In this document: one piece after another, positions 18,792-28,984 of the stretch | Layout of the letters: each line of letters opens with the position of its first letter | How positions within the stretch are numbered: the stretch's first letter is position 1 | Assembly: GCA_016928415.1 (NCBI GenBank) | Contig: JAFGKU010000124.1 | Span: forward strand, 1 to 64,000 | Origin: Spirochaetales bacterium | Lineage (GTDB): Bacteria > Spirochaetota > Spirochaetia > SZUA-6 > JAFGRV01 | Reading direction: 5' to 3' | DNA length: 64,000 nucleotides | Position numbers and translations under genes: made by a program | Notes under the pieces: generated by a model | Told to the model about the DNA's origin: nothing | The model's input: only the letters and a program-made list of their open reading frames with translations | The model's database searches: none

Positions 18792-20973
18792 TGGCAGCCT
18801 GCCTTTTGAACCGGCGGCGGGCTATTTTGCGGTAAAAGCCGAAAGCCTGCTTGACGTCCACTTTGCTCACGGGGTCCATGCCGTACACGATTTTCATCAA
18901 CCGGTCGGTGAAATTATCGATCCTGTCGCCGAATTTCCCCAGCCGTGTCTGAAGCTCGGAAGACCATTCAAGCCATCCGATGGATTGCGGACGGGGGAGC
19001 CTGTTCCGTTTTGCCTGTGCCTTGACCGTTTTTTTGAGTAAAAAGAAATACGTTTTCCTGCTTTTTGAAAAAATGTAACGGAGTACGTAGAAATACCTGA
19101 TCAGGAACAGGCAGAGAAGCACGGGCGCCAGCCCGAAAGCGAGGTATACCGGGTTAAAATCGATCAAAAACTGCCTGGGCGGTTCACCCTCGCTCAACAC
19201 GACATCCGATCCGAAAATGCCTTTCAACTGTCTTTTTGTTTCATTATTCAGAACAATGCCGCTCTTGAATAAAAGACCGTTTTTAACCGCCGTATAGTAT
19301 TCGGGATTGCACGCGGCCGTAGGCTCTTCCGTCTGCCATCCCGCTCCCTCGTAATACACCTCGGCCCACGCATGTGTGTTGAGGCCCGTAAGGACCCTCT
19401 TGAAACCGCCAAACGTGGTGTTGGCGCCTACCTCCGGCTGGGGGATGAAGGCGAGGAAACCGGTCACGTACCTTGTGGGAACGCCGTTTAACCGCGCCAG
19501 CATGACAAAGACCGTGGCAAAATGCACCGAATACCCGCTTTTGGTTTTTGTCAGGAATATGTCTACGAAATTTTCATTCTTCTTAATTTCGGGCGTCTCC
19601 AGGTCATACGTGAATTCCCTTGCCAGGTCCAGTTTTATCTGCTCCACGACCTGTTTCCTCGAGGACAATCCCTTGTATTTTTCGGCCATTTCCTTGAGCG
19701 TCGGTGAAATGAACATGGGATACTGCAGGAATTTGGCCTGCTCATTCCTTTTAAGCCGGTAAAGCGTATCCGAACGCTCCAGGAACAATTCATCACCGGA
19801 ATAAAGCGGTGTATTCGTGTCGAGGAAGAATCCCGTCTGTAAATCACCGAAGTAGACATTCGGCGACGCCGTCCTGAAACGTATGACCTGCGTATCAATG
19901 GTAAAGGGTATCTGGGAATAATATTCCAGCAGCAGTTTTATCCCTATTTCACCGGCCTGTTTGCCCAATGGCTCGCTCCTGAAGCTCTCCGGGGTAAAAG
20001 ACTTTATTGTTTCTTCCTCAAGCACCGCCCCTTCCCCGGCCGGTTCCGTCGTTTTAATATCCCCTGTAATTTTCCAGGTGAAATTTTCAAACAGATCGTA
20101 TGCCCTGGTTTTCAGGTACGCAACGGGTTCGCCAAGGTTGCCCGTAACCTCAAAAATGGGAACGGAAGATAAAAGCGGCGCACCCCCCATTTTTTCCCTG
20201 TTACTCTCATCCTCGAACGAAAATCCGAACTCGGGCATCTCGTACGCAAGGGGGAGTTGTGGGAAAAGCGTTGTAACCATGTACCTTAAGTCCTTCGAGA
20301 GCTTGTCCACGAATTCGACTTTATAAATTTTCACGTTAGATATGATGGGGATGCTGACCAGCACGGAAAAAATTAGTAGTATTATATAGAACCTGAGAGA
20401 GGCGAACCTGAATCTCCTGTTCAGAAAATGAAAGGCGACATAGACCAGGCAGGCCAGCAGGGCCACTCCCGCCGCTATGTAAGCGATATAATTCTGTACC
20501 ATCATGGAAAAAAGCGCGGTGAGCACCAGCGCCATGGCGAGAATCGGCCAGAGAAACCCTCTTTCAAGGATCATGCCTGAAAACGACGAGGAGAAAAAAG
20601 CCATGAAAATGATGACTATGTTGACCAGACGGCCCGGACTCAACCCGTTCATCCTTATGGAACGGAACAACAGCCTGTAGGCATTGGCCGGCGTGATAAG
20701 GATGCCGACAACCAGGACGACAACAAAGACGAGCGAATAAACCACGGATATCAAGGTCAGCGCCCGCCTGAACGGCTTGGTCTGGGCAAAATGACGCAAC
20801 ACCAGAATCGTCGTCTTGGCGGCAACAACCAGGATCATCGTTACCAATGAGAGATTGGAATCGAACAGCAGAATGGCAACCACGGGAAAAATTATCGAAA
20901 AAACATAACTGCCTATAACTTTTAATGTCAATCGCAATCTATCATTCATGGAATTCTCTCTCAAGGTCTTCAA
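18772..20973 (-). CDS. Transglutaminase-like membrane protein (TgpA/DUF3488-like)
   Basis: N-terminal TMs; GYSVHFATVFVMLARLNGVPTRYVTGF...THAWAEVYYEGAGWQTEEPTA. Confidence 0.85.
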   Translation of the reverse strand: MKTLRENSMNDRLRLTLKVIGSYVFSIIFPVVAILLFDSNLSLVTMILVVAAKTTILVLRHFAQTKPFRRALTLISVVYSLVFVVVLVVGILITPANAYRLLFRSIRMNGLSPGRLVNIVIIFMAFFSSSFSGMILERGFLWPILAMALVLTALFSMMVQNYIAYIAAGVALLACLVYVAFHFLNRRFRFASLRFYIILLIFSVLVSIPIISNVKIYKVEFVDKLSKDLRYMVTTLFPQLPLAYEMPEFGFSFEDESNREKMGGAPLLSSVPIFEVTGNLGEPVAYLKTRAYDLFENFTWKITGDIKTTEPAGEGAVLEEETIKSFTPESFRSEPLGKQAGEIGIKLLLEYYSQIPFTIDTQVIRFRTASPNVYFGDLQTGFFLDTNTPLYSGDELFLERSDTLYRLKRNEQAKFLQYPMFISPTLKEMAEKYKGLSSRKQVVEQIKLDLAREFTYDLETPEIKKNENFVDIFLTKTKSGYSVHFATVFVMLARLNGVPTRYVTGFLAFIPQPEVGANTTFGGFKRVLTGLNTHAWAEVYYEGAGWQTEEPTAACNPEYYTAVKNGLLFKSGIVLNNETKRQLKGIFGSDVVLSEGEPPRQFLIDFNPVYLAFGLAPVLLCLFLIRYFYVLRYIFSKSRKTYFFLLKKTVKAQAKRNRLPRPQSIGWLEWSSELQTRLGKFGDRIDNFTDRLMKIVYGMDPVSKVDVKQAFGFYRKIARRRFKRQAAIGRKGN

Positions 20974-22171
20974 TGATTGTCTTGGAGCTGTTTACCGGGA
21001 TGATCGTGGCTCCCTGGTTTCTCAGGCTGTAGAAGAAATCCTCGTTCCTCTGGCGCTGCTCCGAAGTGAAACCGGACTGGTTGAATATTACGGTATAACT
21101 TAAATCCGTGTTAATAGAGGCCTGTATCAGGTTGAACAATTCCAGGTCCAGGATATGCGTCACGAAAAACACGGCATGGGCCTCCATCTGTTTTCTCTTT
21201 TCATCCGAGCTGTATACCTGCGTTATGGAAAAAGTGTCCTGGAACATGAGGGAACTCGTTGAATTGTAAAATGTATTGAAATCGGATGCTTCCTTGCCTT
21301 CAAAGGAGTACATCTCCCTTCCCCCTGTCCTGACAACCGTTTTTATATCATGGTCCAGGAAAAACTTGGTCATGGCCACGAGTATTTCAACGGATGTATC
21401 CTCGATTTCCAGTTCCTCAACGTTTTTCTCAACCGGTTTTCTCAGATCGAAATAAAGGCACACGGCAGGCTGGGGCGTCGTGTCAAATTCCTTTAAAACC
21501 GGCCTGCCCATGATGGCGAATTTTTTCCAGTAAATATGCTTGATAGTTTCTCCGGGCCTGTACTCCTTCAATTGATCGAACATGGAATAATCGGGATTAC
21601 CGCCGTACGGAAGGCCTTTTTCGCCTCCTTCGACATCTTCCAGTCCCGGGAAAAACCTCTGCAGGAGGAGAATCCTGGGATACACGTAAAAGGTCTTGTG
21701 CCATACCTTCAGCTTCAGTTGAAAAAAATGCAGCATGTCCCTCACTATTACCTGTTCCAGTCCCACATTGTATATTCCGCGGTAGGGGCATTGAATTTCA
21801 AACTCCTCGGTAAACTCGCCCTTTCGCTTTATGTAAACGGAATATTCGGGAAGGGTATAAGCCTGTTCCGGCGTGATGGCCATGAATTTTATATGAACAA
21901 ATGGAAACGGGAAACTCAGTTCATTGGCAAAGACGATTTTGTACTTGACGATTTCACCTTTCATCGGGTGCTCGGTTGAAAAATTCTGCGTGAATTTCAG
22001 GTTAAAATACGATGCCAGGAAGAGGGCTATCGAAAGAAGCGGGAAAAGGATGAGTACGATAAAAAGCGCTAAAATGATCGGATCAAAATATGCCCCCCCC
22101 AGAAAAGCTATGAAAGCACAGAACAGGTAAATTCCGATTGCCTGGACCCGAATGGGAAATTGATCCTTCAT
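20942..22171 (-). CDS. DUF58 domain protein
   Basis: Two N-terminal TMs, LKEYRPGETIKHIYWKKFAIMGRPVLKEFD. Confidence 0.85.
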   Translation of the reverse strand: MKDQFPIRVQAIGIYLFCAFIAFLGGAYFDPIILALFIVLILFPLLSIALFLASYFNLKFTQNFSTEHPMKGEIVKYKIVFANELSFPFPFVHIKFMAITPEQAYTLPEYSVYIKRKGEFTEEFEIQCPYRGIYNVGLEQVIVRDMLHFFQLKLKVWHKTFYVYPRILLLQRFFPGLEDVEGGEKGLPYGGNPDYSMFDQLKEYRPGETIKHIYWKKFAIMGRPVLKEFDTTPQPAVCLYFDLRKPVEKNVEELEIEDTSVEILVAMTKFFLDHDIKTVVRTGGREMYSFEGKEASDFNTFYNSTSSLMFQDTFSITQVYSSDEKRKQMEAHAVFFVTHILDLELFNLIQASINTDLSYTVIFNQSGFTSEQRQRNEDFFYSLRNQGATIIPVNSSKTIIEDLEREFHE

Positions 22172-23154
22172 TTTGCCTTGTCACCAACCCCGGAAGGAAT
22201 CGGAACACTCTGTTTGATCTTCGTAATGATCTGGTCCGGTGTCTTGTTCTCGATTTTCGCTTCTGCGGAGAGGACAAGCCTGTGTGCAAGGACGGGCTGG
22301 GCTACCTTCATGACATCCTCGGGTATGACGTAGTTCCGCTTTTTAAGCAGGGCTTCCGCCTGTGCGGCAAGAAGGAGGTGCTGGCAGGAACGGGGACTCA
22401 AGCCAAGCTTGATGCTCCGGTCCTGGCGCGAGGCGGAGGCAAGCTGCACGATGTAATGCTTGATGGAGTCTTCCACATGAATCTGCCTGACAATCTGCCT
22501 TATCTCGATGATGTCCTTGGGCTGGGCAACAGGTTCCAGTTCGAAAAGGGGATTTTTCGCTGCAAACCTGTCAAGCATCAGCACTTCATGCTCCTCATCC
22601 AGGTACCCGATTGAAAAAGAAACGCCGAAACGGTCAACCTGGGCCTCGGGGAGGAGGAAAGAACCGACAAAGGAAACGGGGTTCTGCGTGGCGATAACGA
22701 AGAACGGGTCCAGCAATGCATATGTTTTGCCGTCAACCGTCACATTGCCTTCCTGCATCGCTTCCAGCAAACTGGACTGGGTCCTGGGTGATGCCCTGTT
22801 CAATTCATCAGCAAGGATAAACTGGTGCATGATGGCCCCTTCCTTGAAGATGAATTCCCTTTTATCATTGCTCCAGACCGTCATGCCGACAATATCGCCG
22901 GGTAAAAGGTCGGGAGTAAACTGGATTCTGCCGAAATCCAGATTGACGCTCCGGGAGAGGCACCGGGCCAGGGTTGTTTTCCCGACACCGGGGATATCTT
23001 CGATAAGGACATGCAAACCCGAGATAAATCCTATCAAAAGGGTTCTTACCTGGAATTCCTTTCCCACAAATACCTTGGAAATGTTGGCGCTTATTCGTTC
23101 CACTACATAAGCTTTTTCCGTAACTAATTTTTCAGAAAGTTCTATATTATCCAT
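22168..23154 (-). CDS. MoxR-family AAA+ ATPase
   Basis: VLIEDIPGVGKTTLARCLSRS, ILADELNRASPRTQSSLLEAMQEGNVTVDG, FVIATQNPVSF. Confidence 0.93.
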   Translation of the reverse strand: MDNIELSEKLVTEKAYVVERISANISKVFVGKEFQVRTLLIGFISGLHVLIEDIPGVGKTTLARCLSRSVNLDFGRIQFTPDLLPGDIVGMTVWSNDKREFIFKEGAIMHQFILADELNRASPRTQSSLLEAMQEGNVTVDGKTYALLDPFFVIATQNPVSFVGSFLLPEAQVDRFGVSFSIGYLDEEHEVLMLDRFAAKNPLFELEPVAQPKDIIEIRQIVRQIHVEDSIKHYIVQLASASRQDRSIKLGLSPRSCQHLLLAAQAEALLKKRNYVIPEDVMKVAQPVLAHRLVLSAEAKIENKTPDQIITKIKQSVPIPSGVGDKAK

Positions 23155-23211
23155 GATTAAAAGACTAAGATAACCGGATCAAATTTTCAAGTATTTTTTA
23201 ATCCCGTTCTT

Positions 23212-23571
23212 TTATTGCTTGATAAGCCATTCCTTGGCGGATTCCTTATCCTTTGCAAAAAAAACATCCTTGGAAATGGCTGAAGCGATTATCCTTTTTA
23301 CACCCGTGATCCCCACCATGGCTGTTACAGCGACAATATCCGCCTTTGTAAGGATCTCGACGGTTTTCTTACCCCTGTCGCTCGTTTTCTGCGTCATGTG
23401 TGAATTCAGGACATCAATAAGAAGTTTCAGCTTGCTTCCCTCACCCTGCTTCAACAGCTCCTTTTCCATGAGGTCCACCCCTTCAAGGTACTGGTTCTCA
23501 TCATAATTTGAAAAATCACAGAAAAGGATTTTTTGCCCTTTATATTCGATCCATTCAATCCTGTTTGCCAT
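23212..23571 (-). CDS. STAS/SpoIIAA-like small protein
   Basis: Length and alpha/beta pattern of STAS-like domains; weak match by eye. Confidence 0.4.
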   Translation of the reverse strand: MANRIEWIEYKGQKILFCDFSNYDENQYLEGVDLMEKELLKQGEGSKLKLLIDVLNSHMTQKTSDRGKKTVEILTKADIVAVTAMVGITGVKRIIASAISKDVFFAKDKESAKEWLIKQ

Positions 23572-23767
23572 AAAATTGCCTCCACTCCCTTACTTACAAA
23601 GCAAACCTCCTGAACAAAGGCCCATTGCGTTTGCATTCCCACGTCAGTCTTCCAACATAAAGAATAATACAATACCGGTTGAATTACCATAAAATTTTAA
23701 AGGCTGAAATAAAAAAACCCGCACCGCCATGCCGGTAAAATCATTATCCGGTTTCACGCGATACAGG

Positions 23768-23790
23768 TTTTTCGTTTTTGGAAAAACCGG
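23768..23790. terminator. Putative stem-loop terminator downstream of the degraded lipoprotein-like gene
   Basis: GGTTTTTC-loop-GAAAAACC inverted repeat next to the stop at 23792. Confidence 0.35.
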
Positions 23791-23791
23791 T

Positions 23792-24285
23792 CTATTCCAT
23801 CAGTACCGGTAAATAATCTACAAGAAACACACCCACGTAGCTTTTCAAATCAACCGGCACATTGAATACAGGATAAGGCACAAGGTCCAAAAGGGTAAAG
23901 CTGTATCCTGCCAAGAAGATCCTGTTGGCACCCGGCAATGTTGACAGTTTGTATCGCCCGTAATTGATCCCGCCTATGGAAATACCCACAATACACGCCG
24001 CTTCCCCCTGCCAAAAGCAGTCTGCACCGGCCGGGCATCGGGAACAAGCTGTGCCGTGAAAATTGCATATAAGCCGTTTACACAGAATTCCTTTGGCAGG
24101 TTTAAAGGCTCGTAATTGGCCTTTGAACCGACAATACCCCAGAATCCTCCCTCCATATTGATGTACTGTACTTTTCCAATGTCCTGGATTAATTCCAGGC
24201 CAGGCATCAAGTCAGCATCCAGGGCTGCTAAATCATCGCCTTCCATCTCCGAACCTGCCGTTATCAGCCCGTTTTGACAGGACAT
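23792..24285 (-). pseudogene. Frameshifted, 5'-truncated lipoprotein-like gene
   Basis: ORF 23974-24285 (…VQYINMEGGFWGIVGSKANYEPLNLPKEFCVNGLYAIFTAQLVPDARPVQTAF) continues in another frame as WQGEAACIVGISIGGINYGRYKL…; the shift falls at TTTT (24013-24016). No signal peptide remains upstream. Confidence 0.6.
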
Positions 24286-24325
24286 AATACCGCATATTGA
24301 CTTATAAGAGTCTTCCCGTTACACT

Positions 24326-27223
24326 TTGCCGATGGAACCAAATGAACTGAATCATAACGAATCGGACCAAAACGAGCAGCCCACAAAACCGATGCGAAAA
24401 GGGACTAAATGGCTTCTCCGCGCCGGACTTGCCATTGGCATACCTGTCCTATTTTTATTGTTGCTTGAAATCATTCTAAACGCGGCCGGCATCGGGTATC
24501 CCACGGACTTTTTCATGAAATCGCAAATCAATGGTAAAGAGTATTTTATTGAAAACCAGAAGTATACATACCGGTTTTTTCCCAAAATACTGGCCAGGCC
24601 GTGCATAATCCAGGCCCTGCCCGTTAAAAAAGAAGTGAATGCCTTCAGGATTTTCGTAATGGGGGAATCCGCCGCAAGAGGCGAGCCCAATCCTTCCTTC
24701 AGTTTCACCCGGATCCTGATGGCGCTGTTAGAACCACGATATCCTGAAATCAAATTCGAGATAAGCAACACGGCCATAGCCGCCGTGAACTCGCATGCTT
24801 TATTCCCCATAGCGGAAAACTGCACCTCCCTGTCGCCGGACCTCTATATAATCTACGCCGGCAACAATGAAGTGATCGGCCCTTACGGGCCCAGTACCGT
24901 CTTTACCGCCTTCAGCCAGAACCTTTCCCTTATCCGGTTCGGTCTCAGCCTGAAGTCACTGAGGACCGGTCAGATAATCCAGGACATCATTGCCGGTTTT
25001 TCGGGCCAGGGCGCCGTTCCTGAAGGCTGGGCAGGCCTCAAGATGTTCATGGAACACAAAATTAGAAAAACCGATCCGCGTATGCAGGGCGTGTACGACA
25101 TGTTTTATGAAAACATCAGGGGTATGACGGAAGCGGGTATCCGGGCGCAGGCTCCGGTCATCCTCTGCACGGTCACAAGCAACTTGAAAGACTGCGCCCC
25201 TTTTGCCTCGCTTCACAGGGAGGACCTGGCCGATTCGGATAAAACGAAATGGGAAGAATATTATGACGCGGGTATATCCTGCCAGCAAAACTCGGAATGG
25301 GAAAAGGCTCTGGCCGATTACCGTAAGGCCGAGGCCGTAGACCAGACCTATGCCGAACTTCTTTACCGTATGGGTGAATGCCTTTACAACCTCGAAAATT
25401 ACACGGAAGCCCTTGCGTATTATAAAAAATCGATGGAAATGGACACCCTGCGTTTCCGTGCCGATGAAGCGATTAATACGGCCGTAAGAAAAATAGCCGG
25501 ACAATACAAGTCAGAGGGAGTCTATTTAAGCGATATTGAAAACCTGTTCTTCGAATCGAGTCCCCACAACATTCCGGGGCAGTCCCTGTTTTTCGAACAT
25601 GTGCATATGAATTTTTCAGGCAACTACCTGATTGCCCGTTCACTCCTTGATTCGGTGGACGCCGTTCTTGCCCAAAAGGGTATTGCCCGCGCATCCGGCG
25701 CTGTTTTGACCGAAGAGGAATGCAGACAGCGGCTTGTACTGACAGGCTGGGAATTATACGGCATGTACAATAACATGCTCTCAATGATCAGGACGGCGCC
25801 GTTCACCAATCAACTCAACAATGCCGGGGTTGTCCGGTATTACGAAGATAAAATTAAGGAACTGGAAGAAGCCATACAATACGATAAATTACAGGAAGCC
25901 TCCGAATTGTATAAAAAAGAAATCAGTGAACACGGGGACGATTGCATGCTCAGGAAGAATTACGGGCTTCTCTTTTCCGACGCACTGGGCGATTCACAAA
26001 ACGCGCAAATCCAGTTCAACGAGGTTTTATACAGGCACCCCCATGACTATATTGCAAGGATCAATCTCGGGACCGCCTATTCGCGGATGGCCAAGAACAC
26101 GGAAGCCGTATCGGAATACAGGGAAGCACTGAAATACGACAGTGAAAACCCCGTCATTTACACGAATATAGGCGTGGCATACCATCAATTGGGGAAACAG
26201 GAGGAAGCGCTGGCCGCTTATGATAAAGCCCTGAGTCTTTCTCCCGATTCACCCGAGACCCAGCTCCGGGCGGCGGAAGTGCTTTTATCCATAAATAAAA
26301 TGAAAGAAGCCGTATTGCGTGCGGACGAGGCGATAAAACTGAGGCCCAATTCGGTTGATATGATCATCCAGGCCGGTTCGGTCATGAGCAAGCAGAAATA
26401 TTACGACAAGGCGTTTGAGTATTATAACAAGGCGCTTCAAATGGACAAGAATTCCGTAGAAGCTCACAGGCAGATAGGGGTTACCTACTTTAATACGCAG
26501 GATTACGACCGGGCCCTTTTTCATTTTTCGGAAATCCTGACCATAGCGCCGGAAATGACTCAGGTACGGAAATACATCGCCCAGATTTACGAAAACCAGG
26601 GGAACCTGGAGAAAGCGGCGGAATTCCTGTCCTCCGCAATCGCCATAGACCCGGAGGATATGCAGGCCCTGAGCAAGCTGGCAAAATTCAACCTGACCTT
26701 GAAAAAACCGGAAGATACAATCAAGGTCATCCATGACTGCCTGAAAAAGGGAGCTCATGAAAATTCAATACTTTACCTTTCACTGGGCGAAGCATACCTG
26801 GCAGTATCAAAATTAAAGGCTGCCACGGAATCGTTCGATAAGGCTATTTCTTTTCAGGATAACAATCTGAACCTCTATAACCAAATTGGACTTATCCTTG
26901 CCAGGGGAGGCCGGGTCGAGGCATCACTCAATTACTTTGAGCGGGCCCTGGCACTCGATCCGGATTTTTTCGAGGCTCGAAATAATGTTGCTTTCGCCTA
27001 TTACAAATTAGACCGTCCCAGGGAGGCCATCAAACATTACCTTTTTGTCATAAAAGCCAGGCCGAATATGACGGAAGTGCATCTCGTCCTGGGCAACCTG
27101 TTCTTAAAGATTAAAGACGGTGAAAATGCGGCGGTCCATTTCAGGGAATACCTCAAGGTGCGGCCTAACGACGGGAAGGGAATCCAGGGACTGAAAGATG
27201 CCTTGACCCTGATGAACAAATAG
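24326..27223 (+). CDS. Membrane-anchored SGNH-hydrolase-like domain fused to a long TPR array
   Basis: TM near the N-terminus; SGNH-like blocks (FVMGESAARG, IIYAGNNEV, FEHVHMNFSGNY); many 34-residue TPR repeats. Confidence 0.8.
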   Translation: MPMEPNELNHNESDQNEQPTKPMRKGTKWLLRAGLAIGIPVLFLLLLEIILNAAGIGYPTDFFMKSQINGKEYFIENQKYTYRFFPKILARPCIIQALPVKKEVNAFRIFVMGESAARGEPNPSFSFTRILMALLEPRYPEIKFEISNTAIAAVNSHALFPIAENCTSLSPDLYIIYAGNNEVIGPYGPSTVFTAFSQNLSLIRFGLSLKSLRTGQIIQDIIAGFSGQGAVPEGWAGLKMFMEHKIRKTDPRMQGVYDMFYENIRGMTEAGIRAQAPVILCTVTSNLKDCAPFASLHREDLADSDKTKWEEYYDAGISCQQNSEWEKALADYRKAEAVDQTYAELLYRMGECLYNLENYTEALAYYKKSMEMDTLRFRADEAINTAVRKIAGQYKSEGVYLSDIENLFFESSPHNIPGQSLFFEHVHMNFSGNYLIARSLLDSVDAVLAQKGIARASGAVLTEEECRQRLVLTGWELYGMYNNMLSMIRTAPFTNQLNNAGVVRYYEDKIKELEEAIQYDKLQEASELYKKEISEHGDDCMLRKNYGLLFSDALGDSQNAQIQFNEVLYRHPHDYIARINLGTAYSRMAKNTEAVSEYREALKYDSENPVIYTNIGVAYHQLGKQEEALAAYDKALSLSPDSPETQLRAAEVLLSINKMKEAVLRADEAIKLRPNSVDMIIQAGSVMSKQKYYDKAFEYYNKALQMDKNSVEAHRQIGVTYFNTQDYDRALFHFSEILTIAPEMTQVRKYIAQIYENQGNLEKAAEFLSSAIAIDPEDMQALSKLAKFNLTLKKPEDTIKVIHDCLKKGAHENSILYLSLGEAYLAVSKLKAATESFDKAISFQDNNLNLYNQIGLILARGGRVEASLNYFERALALDPDFFEARNNVAFAYYKLDRPREAIKHYLFVIKARPNMTEVHLVLGNLFLKIKDGENAAVHFREYLKVRPNDGKGIQGLKDALTLMNK

Positions 27224-27240
27224 GGAGAACCGGGCCCTTT

Positions 27241-27522
27241 TTACCCTGCGTGGATAACGAGATGTTTGAAACCAATGGAAAGAAGCTTCTCAGCAGCTCT
27301 TTCTATCAAACCCTTGTTTGCTTTTTTTGAATGGAGAACGATAAGATCCTGTTTATCAAGTTTTCGGGGAATAATGTTCTCAATTGAATCAAGCCGTACA
27401 AGCATGGCCTTCGGAGTATAAGTAAAATTCTCCTCCTTCTCCGGGATTATGTTGAGGAGTCTGAAATTCTTTCTTGATTGTATCAATTTTTCGAATTCCC
27501 TGCAGGTAATTTCATTATACAT
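27241..27522 (-). CDS. Rhodanese-like protein lacking the catalytic cysteine
   Basis: ITCREFEKLI…LIVLHSKKANKGLIERAAEKLLSIGFKHLVIHAG follows the rhodanese pattern, with His where the active-site Cys is expected. ATG at 27522 preceded by AGGAGG. Confidence 0.6.
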   Translation of the reverse strand: MYNEITCREFEKLIQSRKNFRLLNIIPEKEENFTYTPKAMLVRLDSIENIIPRKLDKQDLIVLHSKKANKGLIERAAEKLLSIGFKHLVIHAG

Positions 27523-27601
27523 TTCAAAAACCTCCTGAATTATATCGACTCGCAATACAAATATAAAACGACTTTGGGCAGGGAATGGTTACACAACAAA
27601 T

Positions 27602-28984
27602 TCAGCCGCGGCATGCCATTATGAAAACCGTTTTGTCATAATTTCTGACGGACGAAACGAGAAACAGGACCGCTGCAATGCTTCCGGTGAATCCACCGGC
27701 CAGGTATCCAAGTCCGCAAAGTTCATTAATGCCCGACAGGGCTGTCAGGACACTTCCAACCGAGTTTACAAGGAAAAAAACAAGTGCAGCCGCAAACGTT
27801 TTTTTATATTGCTGCAGGTAAAAAAGAAATACCATCAGGGTCAGAAACATGAGATGAAAAAAGACGGCACCCGTCAGGATCCTGAATACCGTAAGGTTTA
27901 CCGCGGTATTGAAAACATACCTGGTCAATTCGCGGGCAAGCAGAATGAAAGCGGCGGTGAAAATACCCTGAAAAAGCGACTGGTCCCTGATGCCGATTCC
28001 AGCCTGCCTGGCTAACTTTTTTTTATTATCCTGTATCCGTTTCAATATACCGGTGTGTATGGTATTGAGGAACTCTCTCAAGCGGACAAAAAAATTCGTT
28101 TCGTTGACAACCATGAAAAAAATCAGGCCCGGAATCATCGTAAGGTTGGCGATATATACCGGGATGTCGTACACTTCAAATACCCTGAAAAAAGTATTAT
28201 TGACCTGGTCCCCCCTGATAATCCAGAATACGATTTTATCTATCCACATGCCCCAGTAATAAAAGATGCCTGAAAACAGCAGGAATTTAAACCGGACCAT
28301 ATAATGCAGGAATTTTTTAACGGAGGGCCGGCACGGTTTGTATTCTTTCAGCGAAACGGCGCCAAGCAGTATAACAATGAGCAGTTGGCCGGCCGCGAAT
28401 CCGAGTACCGCACCTGCGCTCAAAAAAATTTTACCAAGCAAAAAAACAAGGCCGAATGAAACGGCCATGCCCGACAGGTATATGAAAAAGATGAGAAGAA
28501 ACCGCTTCAGCAACGAAATAAAAATCATCAGCAGCCACATGAGATTGATGGAAACGAACAGGATTATTCCTGAAAGCCGGAAAATCAGCGGCCAGGCAAT
28601 ACCTGACAGGTCTATTAAAAACAATGCCGTCCCGCTTATCAGGGCTGCTGATACCGCCACGAATGCGGAAAATACCACCAGGACCGCACCTGCCTCGTTT
28701 TTCCTGTTTTCATAAATGGCATCCGCCACCTGCCGTGTAAAGACATAATGGAATCCGCCGAAAACGGCCAATGAAAAAGCGTAGGAGTAAATGATGAGAG
28801 CCATGAAAAGGCCGCGGGATTCGGCAACGGCATTCCCCGCGAATTTCCCTATCAGGAAAATACCGAATATGGACAAAAGCCATGGGCCTGCTACAATAAT
28901 CGTTCCGATCAAGGCCACCTTTAAAATACTGAAAAGGCCCTGTTTTCTCAAGACCGTCCGGAGTACGAATCCAATTCCCGCCAT
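27602..28984 (-). CDS. pelG: PelG-like polysaccharide transporter
   Basis: N-terminus MAGIGFVLRTVLRKQGLFSILKVALIGTIIVAGPWLLSIFGIFLIG matches PelG; polytopic; adjacent to the PelF-like gene. Confidence 0.85.
   Translation of the reverse strand: MAGIGFVLRTVLRKQGLFSILKVALIGTIIVAGPWLLSIFGIFLIGKFAGNAVAESRGLFMALIIYSYAFSLAVFGGFHYVFTRQVADAIYENRKNEAGAVLVVFSAFVAVSAALISGTALFLIDLSGIAWPLIFRLSGIILFVSINLMWLLMIFISLLKRFLLIFFIYLSGMAVSFGLVFLLGKIFLSAGAVLGFAAGQLLIVILLGAVSLKEYKPCRPSVKKFLHYMVRFKFLLFSGIFYYWGMWIDKIVFWIIRGDQVNNTFFRVFEVYDIPVYIANLTMIPGLIFFMVVNETNFFVRLREFLNTIHTGILKRIQDNKKKLARQAGIGIRDQSLFQGIFTAAFILLARELTRYVFNTAVNLTVFRILTGAVFFHLMFLTLMVFLFYLQQYKKTFAAALVFFLVNSVGSVLTALSGINELCGLGYLAGGFTGSIAAVLFLVSSVRNYDKTVFIMACRG

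Noticed and set aside
18772-23154. Transglutaminase/DUF58/MoxR operon as a novel system
   Set aside because: This three-gene arrangement is widespread in bacteria; nothing unusual seen here.
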